Source of the DNA: Castanea sativa
Taxonomy: Eukaryota > Streptophyta > Magnoliopsida > Fagales > Fagaceae
Assembly: GCF_040712315.1 (NCBI RefSeq)
Contig: NC_134024.1
Span: forward strand, 5,603,158-5,667,157
Reading direction: 5' to 3'
Length of the DNA stretch: 64,000 nucleotides
Every line of letters starts with the position of its first letter. Position 1 is the stretch's first letter. The notes under the pieces are model-generated. The model was not told the origin of the DNA. It did not search any database and was given only the letters and a program-made list of their open reading frames with translations. Position numbers and translations under genes: made by a program. Shown piece after piece: positions 10,899 to 22,235 of this stretch.

Positions 10899-11398
10899 GG
10901 GTATGTTTGGTACACTGAATAATGATTGTGATAAATATTGTAATCTTTATTACTATGAATAAAATGTATTGTAATATAATAATTAAACATATTCATAAGT
11001 TTGGTTGTGAGTTATAACATTATAATAAAATATAAGATTTATTTTAAAAAATATCTTACTTATACAATTATATTTCATTAAAAAATTTTATTTTTCAAAT
11101 TTAAGAGAGATATGTGTTATATTTTAATATCTATTTATATTTTTTTATAATTGTTAGTTTTATATGAAAAGTGTGTTTATTTTGAAATAAATTAAGTTTT
11201 GAAATTATTGAACTTACTAAGGAATAACTAATGCAACATTTTTAAAGAGGAATAGTTATTCCTCATTTTGAATAATAACTATTTATAAGGAATGATTACT
11301 CCTTGTAATAAAAACATAATCAAACTAAAGAATAGCTAAACCATAGGAAAAACTATTATATTATAGTGTCTATTACTTACATTTTACCAAACATGTCC
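10899..11398. mobile_element. Tourist-like MITE (500 bp)
   Basis: The left end is GGGTATGTTTGGTA and the right end TACCAAACATGTCC, an inverted pair with two mismatches. It is flanked by TAA on both sides (10896-10898 and 11399-11401). The inside is AT-rich with inverted similarity and no coding frame. It was not seen in duplicon C. The TSD and ends fit PIF/Harbinger MITEs. Confidence 0.8.
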
Positions 11399-11959
11399 TA
11401 AGTTTTTTAAGTTTCACAATTTTACACTTCATGAATTTATCCTATATATTTTAATTGAATTGAATTTATATTATATAATTAAACTCTCCATTATAATTTT
11501 TTTAGGGACTCCATTAGAATTTTGACCCATCATATTTTCTTGAAATAGCAAACTACATATATCATTCCATGTATAAATACAATTTTTCGATGGGCCATCT
11601 ATAAATACAATTACAATCACATTAAATATCTATCTCTACTACAATATATAGTTTCATTTACAAATATAATTATAATTAATAAATACTTATTAATAATTTC
11701 ATTATCATCAAATTTAAATTTAGAAAAAAAAAAGGTTAAATTTTTTCTTGCATTACACAAGTTACAAACTACTATACATAATTCCCTTAAAAAAAAACTA
11801 GTATCCATAACATTGACTTTCTTCTAAAAAAAAAAAAGTATCCATAATATTAACTAGTTTTTTTTTTGAGAAGCCATAACATTAACTAGTTTAAACATCA
11901 ATCATATTCTTACCCCCACTAATTTAAAAGTTTTTTCCTAATTTTTTTTCTTTTTTTCT

Positions 11960-12312
11960 TTTGAAGCAGCTTTTGCGTGTGTATTAAAAGGAGCACGGAA
12001 GAATCTAGACGACTAGAACTAGGATCTCATGCAAAAAAAAAAAAAAAACTAAAGTCCAAAAGTATATTTTAACTTTGGTTACTGTATCAGACTTGTTAGT
12101 GAAGATAGTTTGAAATCAAAAGGCCAAGACCAACTACGTTTTCACAAATGCTCTTGTTTTTTTTTGCAGTTATCTTTTGTTTCTCCCTCCTCAAAAAAAA
12201 AAAAAAAAACTTTTGTTTCTCTCTTAGGTAGTTTCTCAGGAAAGCTTTTTCTGGGTTTCTCAGTAAAATTTTTTCCTGGGTTTCTCAGTAAAGCTTACTC
12301 TGTGTGTGTGGA
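11960..12312 (+). promoter_or_regulatory. Conserved upstream region of NAC copy 2
   Basis: Blocks here are kept in front of copy 3 (39240-39576): GGTTACTGTATCAGACTTG, GTGAAGATAGTT, GCTCTTGTTTT and repeated TTTCTCAGTAAA phrases just before the ATG. Conservation beside diverged flanks suggests promoter and 5' UTR. No clear TATA box or start site can be chosen. Confidence 0.4.
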
Positions 12313-15300
12313 ATGGAAAAGCTGATTTTGGGTCATTTGCCACGTGGGGTCAGATTTAGTCCGAAGGACCCGGAGCTCATCGAACTCTACCTGAAGAAGA
12401 AGATAACAGGGAATGATGAGGACACTTGGTTTATTCCCGGAATTGAGTTCTATGAAGACGATCCCTGGGACTTACCAAGTAATCTTCTTGTTTTTCTATT
12501 ATCACACACCCACCTTCACTTCTTGGAAAATCTAATGCTTTTTTGTGAAAAGGTAGGAAAATGTTTGACATCGTATTAGTATGTTGATTGTTGCTTGTTT
12601 TGCGTTCCAGTTATAGAATTTTTCTGGACAAGTGTGTTACATTAGTTGATCAAAAGAAATAGTTACAAAGATCAGGTGTAGATTGTTGCTTGGTTTGTGT
12701 GTGTGTGTCAGGGACGGAGCCAGAACTTAGAATTAAGGGGCGGCTCTGCTGTTGGTTGTGTACAATACCTTTGGCTTCAATTTTGTTGCTACTTAGTCGC
12801 TTAGTTATTAGTTGTTTAAAATTTTTTAAAGGGTTAGATTTTTTGTTTTAAGTAAAATTGGCTGATCAGCTTAATTTTTTATTTTTTTTAGTTTTACTAT
12901 TGATAATTTTTGTTGTTGTACTAATTTTTTTGAGCTTGTATATTTCTTTTTTAGATTTTAGACATATAAATATTTTTTAATGGTCTTTAAAATGTGGAAA
13001 ATGTTTGAACTACAAACCTTTTTACAAATTGCTAATAATGTAAGTGGTAAGCCCAAATGTGAACCAATAAGAATTTGTTACCTTAACCGTCTGTAAAAAT
13101 GTTATAGAAAAATTTGTGACTATAACAATACTCTTAAAAGAATCAATGATATTTTTAAGGGAGCAAAAGTGTAATTTTCTAAAACAAAATTGCTAAAATT
13201 AGTACCTAATATATATAATAATAATAATATTTTTTTTAAAAAGGGAGGGGGGCCATTGCCCCCCAAGTCCAAACATGGCTCCGTCCATGGTGTGTGTGTA
13301 TGTTTTTGAGAGTATCTGTTTTCTGGTATTGGTGTTGTCTGGTTCATGTTGTATCTAGTTAGTGTTTTCTTTTGTATAAAGACTGATGCTTTCTTGTGCT
13401 ATGATCCTCTGCTCTTGTATGAATTATTTTTCTTCTTTAAAACATTTAAAAAGTTGTTGATTTTTCCCATTTTGGGTGTCAAAATTTTGTGCTTAAGTCT
13501 GGTTTCTTGTACTGTAGTTAAAAGTGGGATTGCTACGGAGGACCAAGAGTGGTTCTTCTTCACTGAACAGAGCCCGAAGCATCAGAAAGATACTCAAAAA
13601 AAGAGAAAAAGGGGTCAGAAGCAGGAACTGGTGGACAGGCAAACCAAGGCTGGGTTCTGGAAATCAACTGGTCGAGATCGGGAAATCAAGTCTGGAGAGA
13701 GCTTGACTGGAATGAAGAAGACTCTGGTCTTCTATACAGGGAGTAATAAGAAAGAAGAGAAGGCAATAAGGACTAATTGGGTAATGCATGAGTACAGAAC
13801 AACCCAGAAGGAGTTTGACGGAAAACACCCCGGTCAGGTTGGCTTTGGCAATTCAATTTGATTAACTAATGTGATATTGACCTGAGATTTTTTTTATTGA
13901 TTACTGAACTGAGTGTGTGTGTTGATTTAAGATTGTTTTGCCTCCAAATCATTGGTGATAACTTTAAAAGAGGATTGATTCAATTGCCTAGGATTGTGGA
14001 AGCTGTTAATTTTTTGTTAATTCTTAGTGAGGGTTAACATTCTTGCTGGATTAATGATCTCTCTCTCTTTTTAATATTTTATTTTCATTAAAGAAGGTAT
14101 TCTTAATCCATCAAGTGATAGATGTTGAAAATTTATGCGTAGACAGTGTTATAAGGGATTAGTGGTTTTAGCTCAAAAATTCCCCTATTTAGGAGAGGAG
14201 ACTTAGAAGAACAGGGTGTGAGTTTTTTTCGAAAAGTATGGTTTTTTTTTGGGTTGAACGATACTCACATGTATGGATTGAGAATTTATTTGTTTTGTTA
14301 ATGTAAGAGTGGCATTGGCTGTATACAGGTTTTGAGATTGTGAGTCTCGTTTATGATGTAATGGGATTTGGGAGAATTTTTGTTTCTGACATTTTTGTGT
14401 GATGCTTGTGAGAGTGTGCTAATTTGATTGAGGTTTTGGTGAACGTGGTTGTTATCCATATTATTGATAGTGGATTTTGATTGGTGTTGTTGCTCATGGA
14501 CTGCATGGAGTTGACTGAACCATGCTTAATATTGTTATCTTGTAATGATTTTTTTTTTTAAATTGTTCGTGTGAATGTGCTCTCACTAGCTCCATTACAA
14601 AAGAAGTTTTACTGGCACCTATTATATATCAAATGGCTTTGTAGGACAACCTTCTCTATGTCATTGTTAGTTTCAACATTTCTGATATACATTTACATTC
14701 CGTTATTTTCATCTTTGTGGTAATTCAATTTGTAGTCTATATCAGGCAAGGATGATATGTTCGTCCAATTCACTTGGGTGCTTAACATTATGCAGAAGCC
14801 CTTTGTACTTTGTCGTTTATTCAATAATGAAGAAAAGAGTAACAAAGGTGGACCTGCAATGTCTAAGCCAGCACTGTCTGATGTTACAGAACTTGTTCAG
14901 TGTAACAATGACAACGACTATGATAAGGCATATGTTGCAGAAAATCAAGTAGCAAAAGTGAGATAATTTTTTTTTTTTTTGGAATTGAGAAGTATAGTAA
15001 ATTAAACAAGTACTTATCTTGTGCACTCATGTTTCTTTCGTCAGGTTGATTTAAGTGAGGACATAGAACTTCTCATGGATGCGTTCTATGTCCCTCCAGA
15101 GGACTCTCCATCCAGTTTACCCCTCACCACTCCTGATGTTTCAACTCCAATCACTGTCAAAACTTCTCATAAAGAAACCCAATCTGAACCAACATTGGCT
15201 CCAGCATCTCAAGAATTGCCGGAGCAAGCTGAATACCATCCAATTAATTGCATGACAAGATTTGACAATGAAGCACCCCTTGCATGTAACAATGATTACA

Positions 15301-16617
15301 ATGCATATGCTGCAGAAAATGAAGTGGCAGAAGTAAATACTACAGAAGTGAGAATGAATTTTACTTTCAGATTAAAACAGTTGTCAATATTATTATTTTG
15401 TGGGAATTGAAAGTGCAGATAACTAAAAATATATACTTATCTCAGTTATTCATTTGTCTTCCATCAGGTTGGCCTTGATCTGGATATGGACAAAGCCTTC
15501 GAAATGTTCTATATCCCTCCAACAGGGCCATTAGATTCCAACCTTTTCTCCCCATCAACTTTAACCCCCGTTACTGCTGTTTCATATCCTACCACAGCTG
15601 AAGCTTCTCGTGAAGCACAGTCTGTGCTAGCCCCAGCTTCAGTGTCTCCAGAATTAGGCAGTGAAGCTGACAATTATCGCACAAGCTTTCGATGTCTTCC
15701 TGAAGAAAAATATGATGGAATAACAACTAAGACTATAGTGCCCATTGAGTACAATGGTTATAACACTTATGTTGCAAAAAATCAAGTGGCAGAAGTGACA
15801 TCTGATGTGGTGAGGAAAGAATTAAATTCAATCATAAAACAATAACATCTCTCTTCCAAGGGTAGTTAACTAGTTAAGTTAAGTACCTATCTTATTCATT
15901 TATATTTCTAATATCAGGCTGATTTGCAGGTGGAGGCAGGCTCAAATATGTTCCCTGACACACTACAGCCACTAGGTTACGACATGTTATCCCCATTACA
16001 CTCGCACATGCAAGCAGAGTTAGGTTCTTCTTTCATCCCTTACCCTTTTACCAATGACTTGAACAGTGTTTATTGGAGGGTGCATCACCAATCTGGCATG
16101 AATGTGCCAGCTCCCAATTTCTCCGAGTCCGGGGATTTAACTCTTATTAATCCAGATGAGTTCTTTTGTAAAATGTCTAGCATTCAAGATAATCTTGCTT
16201 TTGATGATGGGACCCTGAAAAACATGGTCTCTGATGAGGACAATGGGTCATGCAATGGGTCAGATGCCAATGCGCTGGTAAGTGAAAACTCTCAAGATAT
16301 TGTTTATTAATTTATCTTGCAAGTTTTTCGAAGAAAATTTAAGCTGTGTTAATTTGCAGCTCAAGACTTTTTATACTCCTTTGTGGGTACTTTTTGAGTT
16401 ATTCAATGTGGTTTATTTGTATCTTTTATCTTCAGATAAATTGGGCTTCTAAAAGCTAACCTTGCAGTGTTATTATGTACAGCTGTTCGCGCTTGAGGAT
16501 CCAGAATTGGTGTCGCTTGATGAGATCTTCAATCCAGAGGTTTCATTAGGGTTGTTAAAATCAGGATCATACTTAGGATCTCTAGGAGGGTCTGTGGGAT
16601 CAGATCATAGGATCTGA
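12313..16617 (+). CDS. NAC domain transcription factor, copy 2 (seven exons)
   Basis: Exons: 12313-12478, 13518-13837, 14796-14957, 15045-15347, 15468-15809, 15918-16277, 16483-16617; 595 residues. All introns are GT..AG; the first splits a codon after base 1, the rest are phase 0. Residues 1-55 hold subdomains A/B (LPRGVRFSPKDPELIELYL, then DDPWDLP). Exon 2 holds C/D (DRQTKAGFWKSTG, GMKKTLVFYTGS, TNWVMHEYR), and exon 3 starts with FVLCRLF (E). NAC proteins are plant DNA-binding regulators that act as dimers in the nucleus. Odd points: the near-invariant LPPGFRF is LPRGVRF; a basic insert (KKRKRGQKQE) interrupts subdomain C; exon 3 is 90 bases shorter than in copy 3; the last 23 codons lie in an inverted-repeat element. 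Exons 3-5 look serially duplicated. DNA binding may be weakened; expression is unknown. Confidence 0.8.
12711..13286. mobile_element. TIR element in intron 1 of NAC copy 2
   Basis: The ends are GGGACGGAGCCAGAACTT and, at the right, AACATGGCTCCGTCC, an inverted pair. It lies inside a GT-repeat tract of the intron, and GTGTGTGT on both sides could be the target duplication. The paralogous intron of copy 3 has the GT tract without the element. No coding frame is present. The superfamily is not assigned. Confidence 0.7.
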
Positions 16618-17239
16618 TTGAAGATACACTAAATAATATTAGTAAGGGTAAAAATTAAAAAGAATTATTAGTCTCTCTTGGAAAGAATTTATCCAAGAAA
16701 AAAGAAAGTCGTTCTCAGAAAGAGTAAAAGAATTTTTATTACTTTTTGAAGACAAATTGGAGCTCTTCCTTTTCCCACTTACATACATTTGCAAACATTC
16801 CCCAAAGTCTCCTCAAACTGATTCACTCTTTTTCACCTCAAAAGAGAATTTTAGTATATTCCAACCATCTTTCCCTCTACTCTCCTCTCCTTCCCTTCCA
16901 TTTCCCTCTGTTCCAAATAGTGTTATTGTCGTTTACAAACCACAGACCCATGGTATTTTACATTCAAAAGCCCATGACCTCCTTCAACAACTCAAATTGA
17001 CTATCACACCATTTCCCTCTACTCTTCTCTGCTCCACCCCACACCCCCCAAAAAACTCTAAAAAAGACTACCAGATTGCTTATTTCAGCTCCAAGTTGTT
17101 TCTCTTGGAAAACCCAATCTAGGTCAGGATTTTAATTAATCCTGTTCTCAATAGACTTCTAGTTCTGGTTGAAGTCATTGATGTCTAAGATTTGTAGAAT
17201 TGTGAGATCGAAGATCCTTGATTGAGATTTTAACAACCC
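16549..17239. mobile_element. Inverted-repeat element in last exon of NAC copy 2
   Basis: The left tip GGGTTGTTAAAATC and right tip GATTTTAACAACCC are perfect inverted repeats, followed inside by imperfect GATC-rich inverted sequence. The NAC reading frame enters the element after NPEVSL and stops at 16615-16617, so the element supplies the C-terminus and stop. Orthologous copies are at 2005-2837 and 43512-44223. No target duplication was recognised. Confidence 0.7.
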
Positions 17240-17620
17240 CTGGACTCTGTTACAGAGTGAAACAAGTACAATCGATTACTGTACCGTCACTTCTCGTGTA
17301 TAATGTTGAGGAGCACTGGACAGCTTTGGTGTTCTTACAAGAGAACCTTACAAGTACAATGCGTCATCGTTTGCTGGTGCTGTGAACAAATTATATATGT
17401 ATATAATGAATTAAGCTATCGTTTGGAATTAGTATGAGGATTTGGCAACTACGAAAATGGAAGCAAGGCTTCATTGTTGTTAAATCTGTATGCAGTGTGA
17501 TTTATGTTTAAGCTGTACTGATAATTGTCTACTTCTGTAAACATGTGTTGATATGTACTCTTTAAGTCAACCGATGATTTTCGTTAGTGTTATCATCTTT
17601 AAAGTTTGTGATGGTTAAAA
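17240..17620 (+). pseudogene. Possible displaced NAC 3' coding/UTR sequence (copy 2)
   Basis: Directly after the element one frame stays open for about 45 codons and reads GLCYRVKQVQSITVPSLL. An R.RQVQ-like motif is common in the C-terminal part of NAC proteins. Further right, matching copy 1, GFIVVKSVCSVIYV appears in another frame. All three NAC units keep this region. Read as a relic, cut off by the inverted-repeat element; a spliced role is possible through a GT at 16540 and an AG before 17256. Confidence 0.3.
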
Positions 17621-18185
17621 TTTGTATGCTGGAATGTGGTTGTTTTTAGTGGCTTGTGTGCGTTTAGACAAGAAGAATGCATGAAAACTGAAATCAAGTT
17701 GATCTTGATTTGAAGCATGTATAATGGACAAGGCTAATGCAGGATTGGAATGAGTGACATAGTCTGGGACCTCCAGATTGAGGGTGCCATGATCAGGTTA
17801 TAATCCAGTAGTTAAACACAGGAATGTCTTCAGGTAAAGCTTTAATGGTTGTTGAATTTCAATGTTTTATTATTAAAGTTGCTATTATTCTAAGTGCAAA
17901 TATTCAAGCTTGAAGTATGGGTTGCCTGCAATGGTGGTAGTGTTACAATTGAAACTCACACTATATTGTTTCAGAATATTCAATAATTCTTCTTTCATAA
18001 GTTTAAGGTGTCGTAAAGTTTGGCTAATGCATATTCAGAATTGGCTAGTTATGCTAGACATTTTTATGTACTTAGGATGTTCGCTTTTGACTTTCAAAAC
18101 CTATTATTCTTGCTTTTCTGTTTTCATAATGTTGATTAAAAAGTAAATTTTTTTTTTGAAATGAAACGAAATATTTACAAGTACT

Positions 18186-18666
18186 ATTATTAGAGTTCAT
18201 CCAGTGGTGGTTTCAAGATTATTTTTAGGGAAGTCAGCAATGACAGGGCTAGGAATTTGTTATTTGTCAAAAAATTAAATGATTAATCTTTTTTTTTTTT
18301 TTGTAGATAGAACTTCCATTTTATATACAATAATCTAAAATAATATTCTAAATACAATTTTATATACAATACAACTATATTATACAATAGTCTTAAACCG
18401 TTATAAAATAGGTAAGACAACAACTATTGAATGCATAAACTAATATAACTAAATTACCAATCATACATTTTTGTCAAATTAATAATAACTTATTATATTT
18501 ATATGTAATATCAATTATAAAAAAATCTATGATAAAGAAGGAGAAGACTAGTAACACACTTAGAAGTAGGACTAGGAGTAAATGTGAAACTAAGAAAAAA
18601 AAATAGTAATTGATATAAGTTTTTGCTTTTGAAGTGGATGACTTCTTAACCATACACATAGACATA
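18186..18666. other. AT-rich spacer left of the Tat element
   Basis: T- and A-rich DNA including a T16 run near 18288 and repeated TATACAATA phrases. No coding frame or terminal repeats were seen. It ends in GTCAC, the left target-duplication copy of the following element. Confidence 0.6.
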
Positions 18667-18671
18667 GTCAC
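18667..18671. other. Target-site duplication of Tat-1, left copy (GTCAC)
   Basis: GTCAC directly abuts the left LTR, and an identical pentamer abuts the right LTR at 37032-37036. Confidence 0.85.
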
Positions 18672-19287
18672 TGATGCTACCAAAAATCATTAGTGAGCCG
18701 CAAAGTCCTCACGTGCTCTAGACAGAACTTGCGAAACAGAAACAAAGAAGACCTTGCAGAGAGTACCGGTGTGATACTGACCAAATACCCTCCGAAGGTT
18801 AAGTTAGAGAATTTCTACAACTCTAAAGTGCCAGAGTTGGGAGAATTATGCGTACCTTGATTTGTGAGGGTTTTGAGGGTTTTTATAGTAGTGTAGAGCC
18901 GATCTTAATTTCTTGGTGGAATGGGTATTTCCTTGTAGGGAAGATCTTCATCAATATTCGCAATTCATGGGATTATTTCCTTACAGGGATGCCTATAATT
19001 AAGGTGGGGCGTGGAGCACAAGATATTTCCATACCAAAATTCTTGGAGACTACCCATGCCACGTGGGTGCCATGTAGATGCTATAAGGGTGACACGTGGC
19101 TTGAACAGACCGTCTCCTTTTTATCCGTTCACTTAAAAGCGTCTGTCTGTCGCCTTATCTTTCTGTTCGGGCCACAAATCCGTCTACCAGCTTTGTTCTA
19201 CCAACTGTACTATCTCCTCTGGTTACCTCGTCTCCAAAGTTTGACCTTGTTAATTCAATTTGTCTACCTTGGGATTTACCACTATCA
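18672..19287 (-). repeat. 3' LTR of Tat-1
   Basis: 616 bp, TG..CA on the + strand (TGATGCTACC to ACTATCA). It aligns along its length with 36418-37031 with scattered substitutions. A leftward TATA box (CTATAAAAA) lies at 18880-18888. Confidence 0.9.
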
Positions 19288-19302
19288 GTTGCCCTCCACT
19301 CC
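19288..19302 (-). other. Polypurine tract of Tat-1
   Basis: The minus strand reads GGAGTGGAGGGCAAC immediately before the TG of the 3' LTR, the expected plus-strand primer position. Confidence 0.8.
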
Positions 19303-19480
19303 ATGGGTCCATCACTTAATACGCTAGATGGACACGTGGAGTGACGGCCTCAGGTAGTTCTTGGGAATTGTGCTTTGATTGACAGGGTGGTTGAGTCATA
19401 AATGTAGTGGGACACATGGCAGAATTTTTGTGGCTAGTTATTGGGATCAATGCGTCGCTTCGTCTTTTGTGTCGTTTCCT

Positions 19481-19491
19481 CTATATATATG
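19481..19491 (+). promoter_or_regulatory. TATA-like box for the Tat-1 antisense gene
   Basis: CTATATATATG lies about 145 bases upstream of a consensus 5' splice site (19634) and 270 bases upstream of the antisense ATG. It sits in the internal region, outside the LTR, so the antisense gene may have its own promoter. Confidence 0.5.
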
Positions 19492-19757
19492 TCGCTTTTC
19501 TTTTTCATTTCTACTCTTTGCAACCATTTCCTAGTGTTAGAGCGCCACCGTCATCTGCAAGAATTTAGTGCTATATCACTTCAGTGCATCCGTTCATCAC
19601 ATCACTCCCGTCTCTTTTCTGCACAGTACACCTGTAAGTGCTCTTCGTCTTATACCCAAATGTTTCATTTTCATTCTTTTTTTTAAGTATTATATGTTTG
19701 TCGTGTTTATAGACCTGTAGAGTCTTAGGAGTTTACCTATCACTTGTAGGTGTAATA

Positions 19758-22003
19758 ATGTCTAGTGAAGCGTCGAGTGAACAATCGTGTGTTCGCGAAG
19801 GAGCGGGCTACAATGAGGTGTACTTGTCAGGTTAAGATGACCCTGGCGCCTCTTATCCAAAACGGGTCCCGTTTGCCAACTTATCTTCTGAGGAGGGAAA
19901 GGAGGATTTGGATCTGGACGGGTCAAAGAGTTGTACAAGTGAAGATTTAGACGAGGAGAACGTTAAGAACATTGAATCTCCTATTAGATCCGTCGTTGGC
20001 CCTGATGACCATAGGAAGTTTGTTCTTCCTCTCATGTGGACGGTAAACGATTTTAACTCAACCATAAAAAGAAAACAGTTTGATACCTTACGGGAGAGAT
20101 ACCAAATCCTCGTTGGCATCCCTATCTGTCTACCCTTCAAGTTTGAAAAGTGCTATTATCGAGATACTGAAGACGTTGGGGTGTATAAGCAGATGTTCAA
20201 GGCAAGACTTAGACTACCCTTGAATGCTCTTCACCGTTGCCTACTTCAATACCTAGAATTAGCCGTCACCCAGATTGCTCTGAACGCTTGGAGAATCTTC
20301 CTTGGTGCGGAAGTATTGTATGAGGTTCTAACTAATGGGGAACATCAACTAAATATGGAGGAATTCTTCCATTGTTATGGTCCTTTCGAAATTGTCAAAT
20401 CTAAGGGTATATACAAGTTTCTACCGAGGAAGCCGTTGCTTAGGTTAGTGTATGAGACTCGTGATTCTAATAGGAATTGGAAGAACTGGTATTTCTTTAT
20501 TCAGGGGGACGATTGGATGTGCCATCCTAACGAACGAGAGAATATGCCTTTTGTTGATAAAACTTGGGGTATAATGCCTCCGTCTGGTAGGTGTCTATTT
20601 TGTTTAAATTTGCCCGTTTACTTATCTTGCCAGTTTTACTTGTTAGTAGTCTAACCGTCTCTTATTACAGCTCAGGACTGTTTAGAGGTTAATCTTAAGC
20701 AGTGGAGCTTTTTGGAGAGGATCTTCAAAATCTCGTTGAAATAGAGGATGTGACAGAAACTTGTCACTTTGGACACCATTCATTGGTACTGTGAGGGTCC
20801 CGAGCCTACAACCACCGCCCGTCACTACGATAAACAAGCGCGCCAACGTGAGTCTGTTGCCTATTGTATTAAACTTAATTTTTAGTAATTTCTGCCTAAC
20901 TCTTTCTTTCCATTTCCCTTTGGTGCAGAAATGAAAGACGGTAAGAGGAGGGATTTCATCCGTTAGCAAGCCGCCGTGCGGGCAAAGAAGCAGCAGGAAG
21001 AGGGTGTGCCCCCTAAGGGAATGGGTCCATTGAACCCGCTCCTAAAAAGAAAAAGGACGGACAAGTTGATCGTCCCCCGAAGAAACCAAAGGTGGTGATC
21101 GGTTCAACCGTCGGGGAGACACCCCTGACCACCCAGTTGCCTTTTCTACCCCATCCTTGGAAAGTGAAGGGTTTAATGACGGACCCTGGTCCTATCTCTA
21201 AGAAGCGCACCGTCCTCCTCCGCAAGGATTCGCAGTACGCCATTGGGCAGCTTTCATCCATCATCAAGGCTGATGATTACGAGGACTTAGGCAACCATGC
21301 AACTGAGGTTATGGGGGAGATGGGCCTCTTCAGCCTAGCACATGTATGCATTCGTCCTTCTTTCTTTCCCGTCGCTTCGTTACCTTTGTTACTAATGATG
21401 TTTTGATTTTCTCAGGAGGTGCTTATGATGCAGGGCCTAATGGACCGTTGCATGGCCCGAGAGCAGCTGGTGGATCGTCTCAAAGAGAGGGCTAAGACCA
21501 CGGAGATGAGGCTTCGTAAGCTAAACGCCTAGAAGGATGTTCAGATCAAGAAACTTGACTTGATGAAGAAATCTTTAAAGGAGTTAGAGGAGCAAACCGA
21601 GGTGCACACAAAGGTTCTTAAGGACAAGGAGGGGAGGTCTCCTCGCTAAAGAAGCAAGTTTGTCACGCCAAGGAGGACGCGGTATGCCTTCCTATATGAG
21701 CTAGGTGGTTGTTTTGCCGATGACTTCAAAGACTGCCTCTGTCAGGTCAAGGCATTCTTCCCAGATCTAGACTTGTTCCAGATTTCAATTGAAAGCATGG
21801 CCCAAAACCCTAGCTCGACCCGTCGGCCCCGAAGGCACTGACGAATTGTTTATGGACGACCCTACTCCCGACAATCAAGGTGATGGAGAGGCCCGCTCAT
21901 CATGACGATCAGGTGAAATCCGTCGAGGATAAGACCTGTCCTCTTAAAGAAGCCAAGATGGTTGATAAAGAGAAGGACGAGGAGACCCCTGTCGATTAGC
22001 CAT
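19758..22003 (+). pseudogene. Antisense accessory gene of Tat-1 (spliced, decayed)
   Basis: This lies opposite to gag-pol. A likely 5'-UTR intron runs 19634-19749 (GTAAGT..TTGTAG) and ATG is at 19758. The first frame continues to 20586 with one in-frame TAA at 19833-19835. It then fits an intron 20587-20670 (GTAGGT..TTACAG), giving AQDCLEVNLKQW. Later pieces include a lysine-rich patch (PKKKKDG, then PPKKPK, 21041-21091), MTDPGPISKK.., an intron 21344-21415, and a coiled coil (EVLMMQGLMDRCMAREQL, RLKERAKTTE, KSLKELEEQTEV). The N-terminal domain has LQYLELAVTQIALNAWRIFL, RPL-type LLRLVYETRDSNRNWKNWY and GDDWMCHP. It resembles proteins annotated as putative plant transposon proteins; function is unknown. 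The right element has a homologue (55503-58066). Confidence 0.7.
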
Positions 22004-22235
22004 AAATTTTTGAATTGTCGTCGTAATTTTTTAAATCTTTTTCCCCTTTTTTATTGTAAAATTCCTGGGAGAACAAAATTCATGTTATTATTACAGTCGC
22101 CCATTGTTTTTGGGTTTTGGATGTAAACATTTACCCTCCATGGCCTTTATCTACTATGTTTTTATATCCGTTAAGCACACCCATTCATTGATAAACTTAG
22201 CAATCTTTGAATTTAATAAATACCCGTCTATAATA
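22004..22235. other. Spacer between antisense gene and hairpin array
   Basis: It starts with TTTTT-rich DNA after the antisense stop (TAG 21997-21999), including TCCCCTTTTTTATTGTAAAA. It could be the antisense 3' UTR. No further frame is present. Confidence 0.4.

Larger units (their letters stand above)
9410..18185 (+). repeat. NAC duplicon B (complete tandem-duplication unit)
   Basis: It aligns with 37650-45235 from about 3 kb upstream of the NAC start to about 1.6 kb beyond its stop. Shared upstream marks include TACAAAGATTCGGCAT (9605 and 37827), CCCTAGTGCTT..GAATGCAAGG (9661 and 37887), and TTACTGTATCAGACTTG (12078 and 39320). Differences are mostly discrete insertions: two MITEs at 10177 and 10899 here, a TIR element in intron 1 here, and a 257-bp insertion in the other copy. 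Confidence 0.85.

Noticed and set aside
13346..13517. Upstream extension of NAC exon 2 as a protein start
   Set aside because: It is intron sequence before a good CAG/TAG acceptor; the NAC A/B subdomains are in exon 1.
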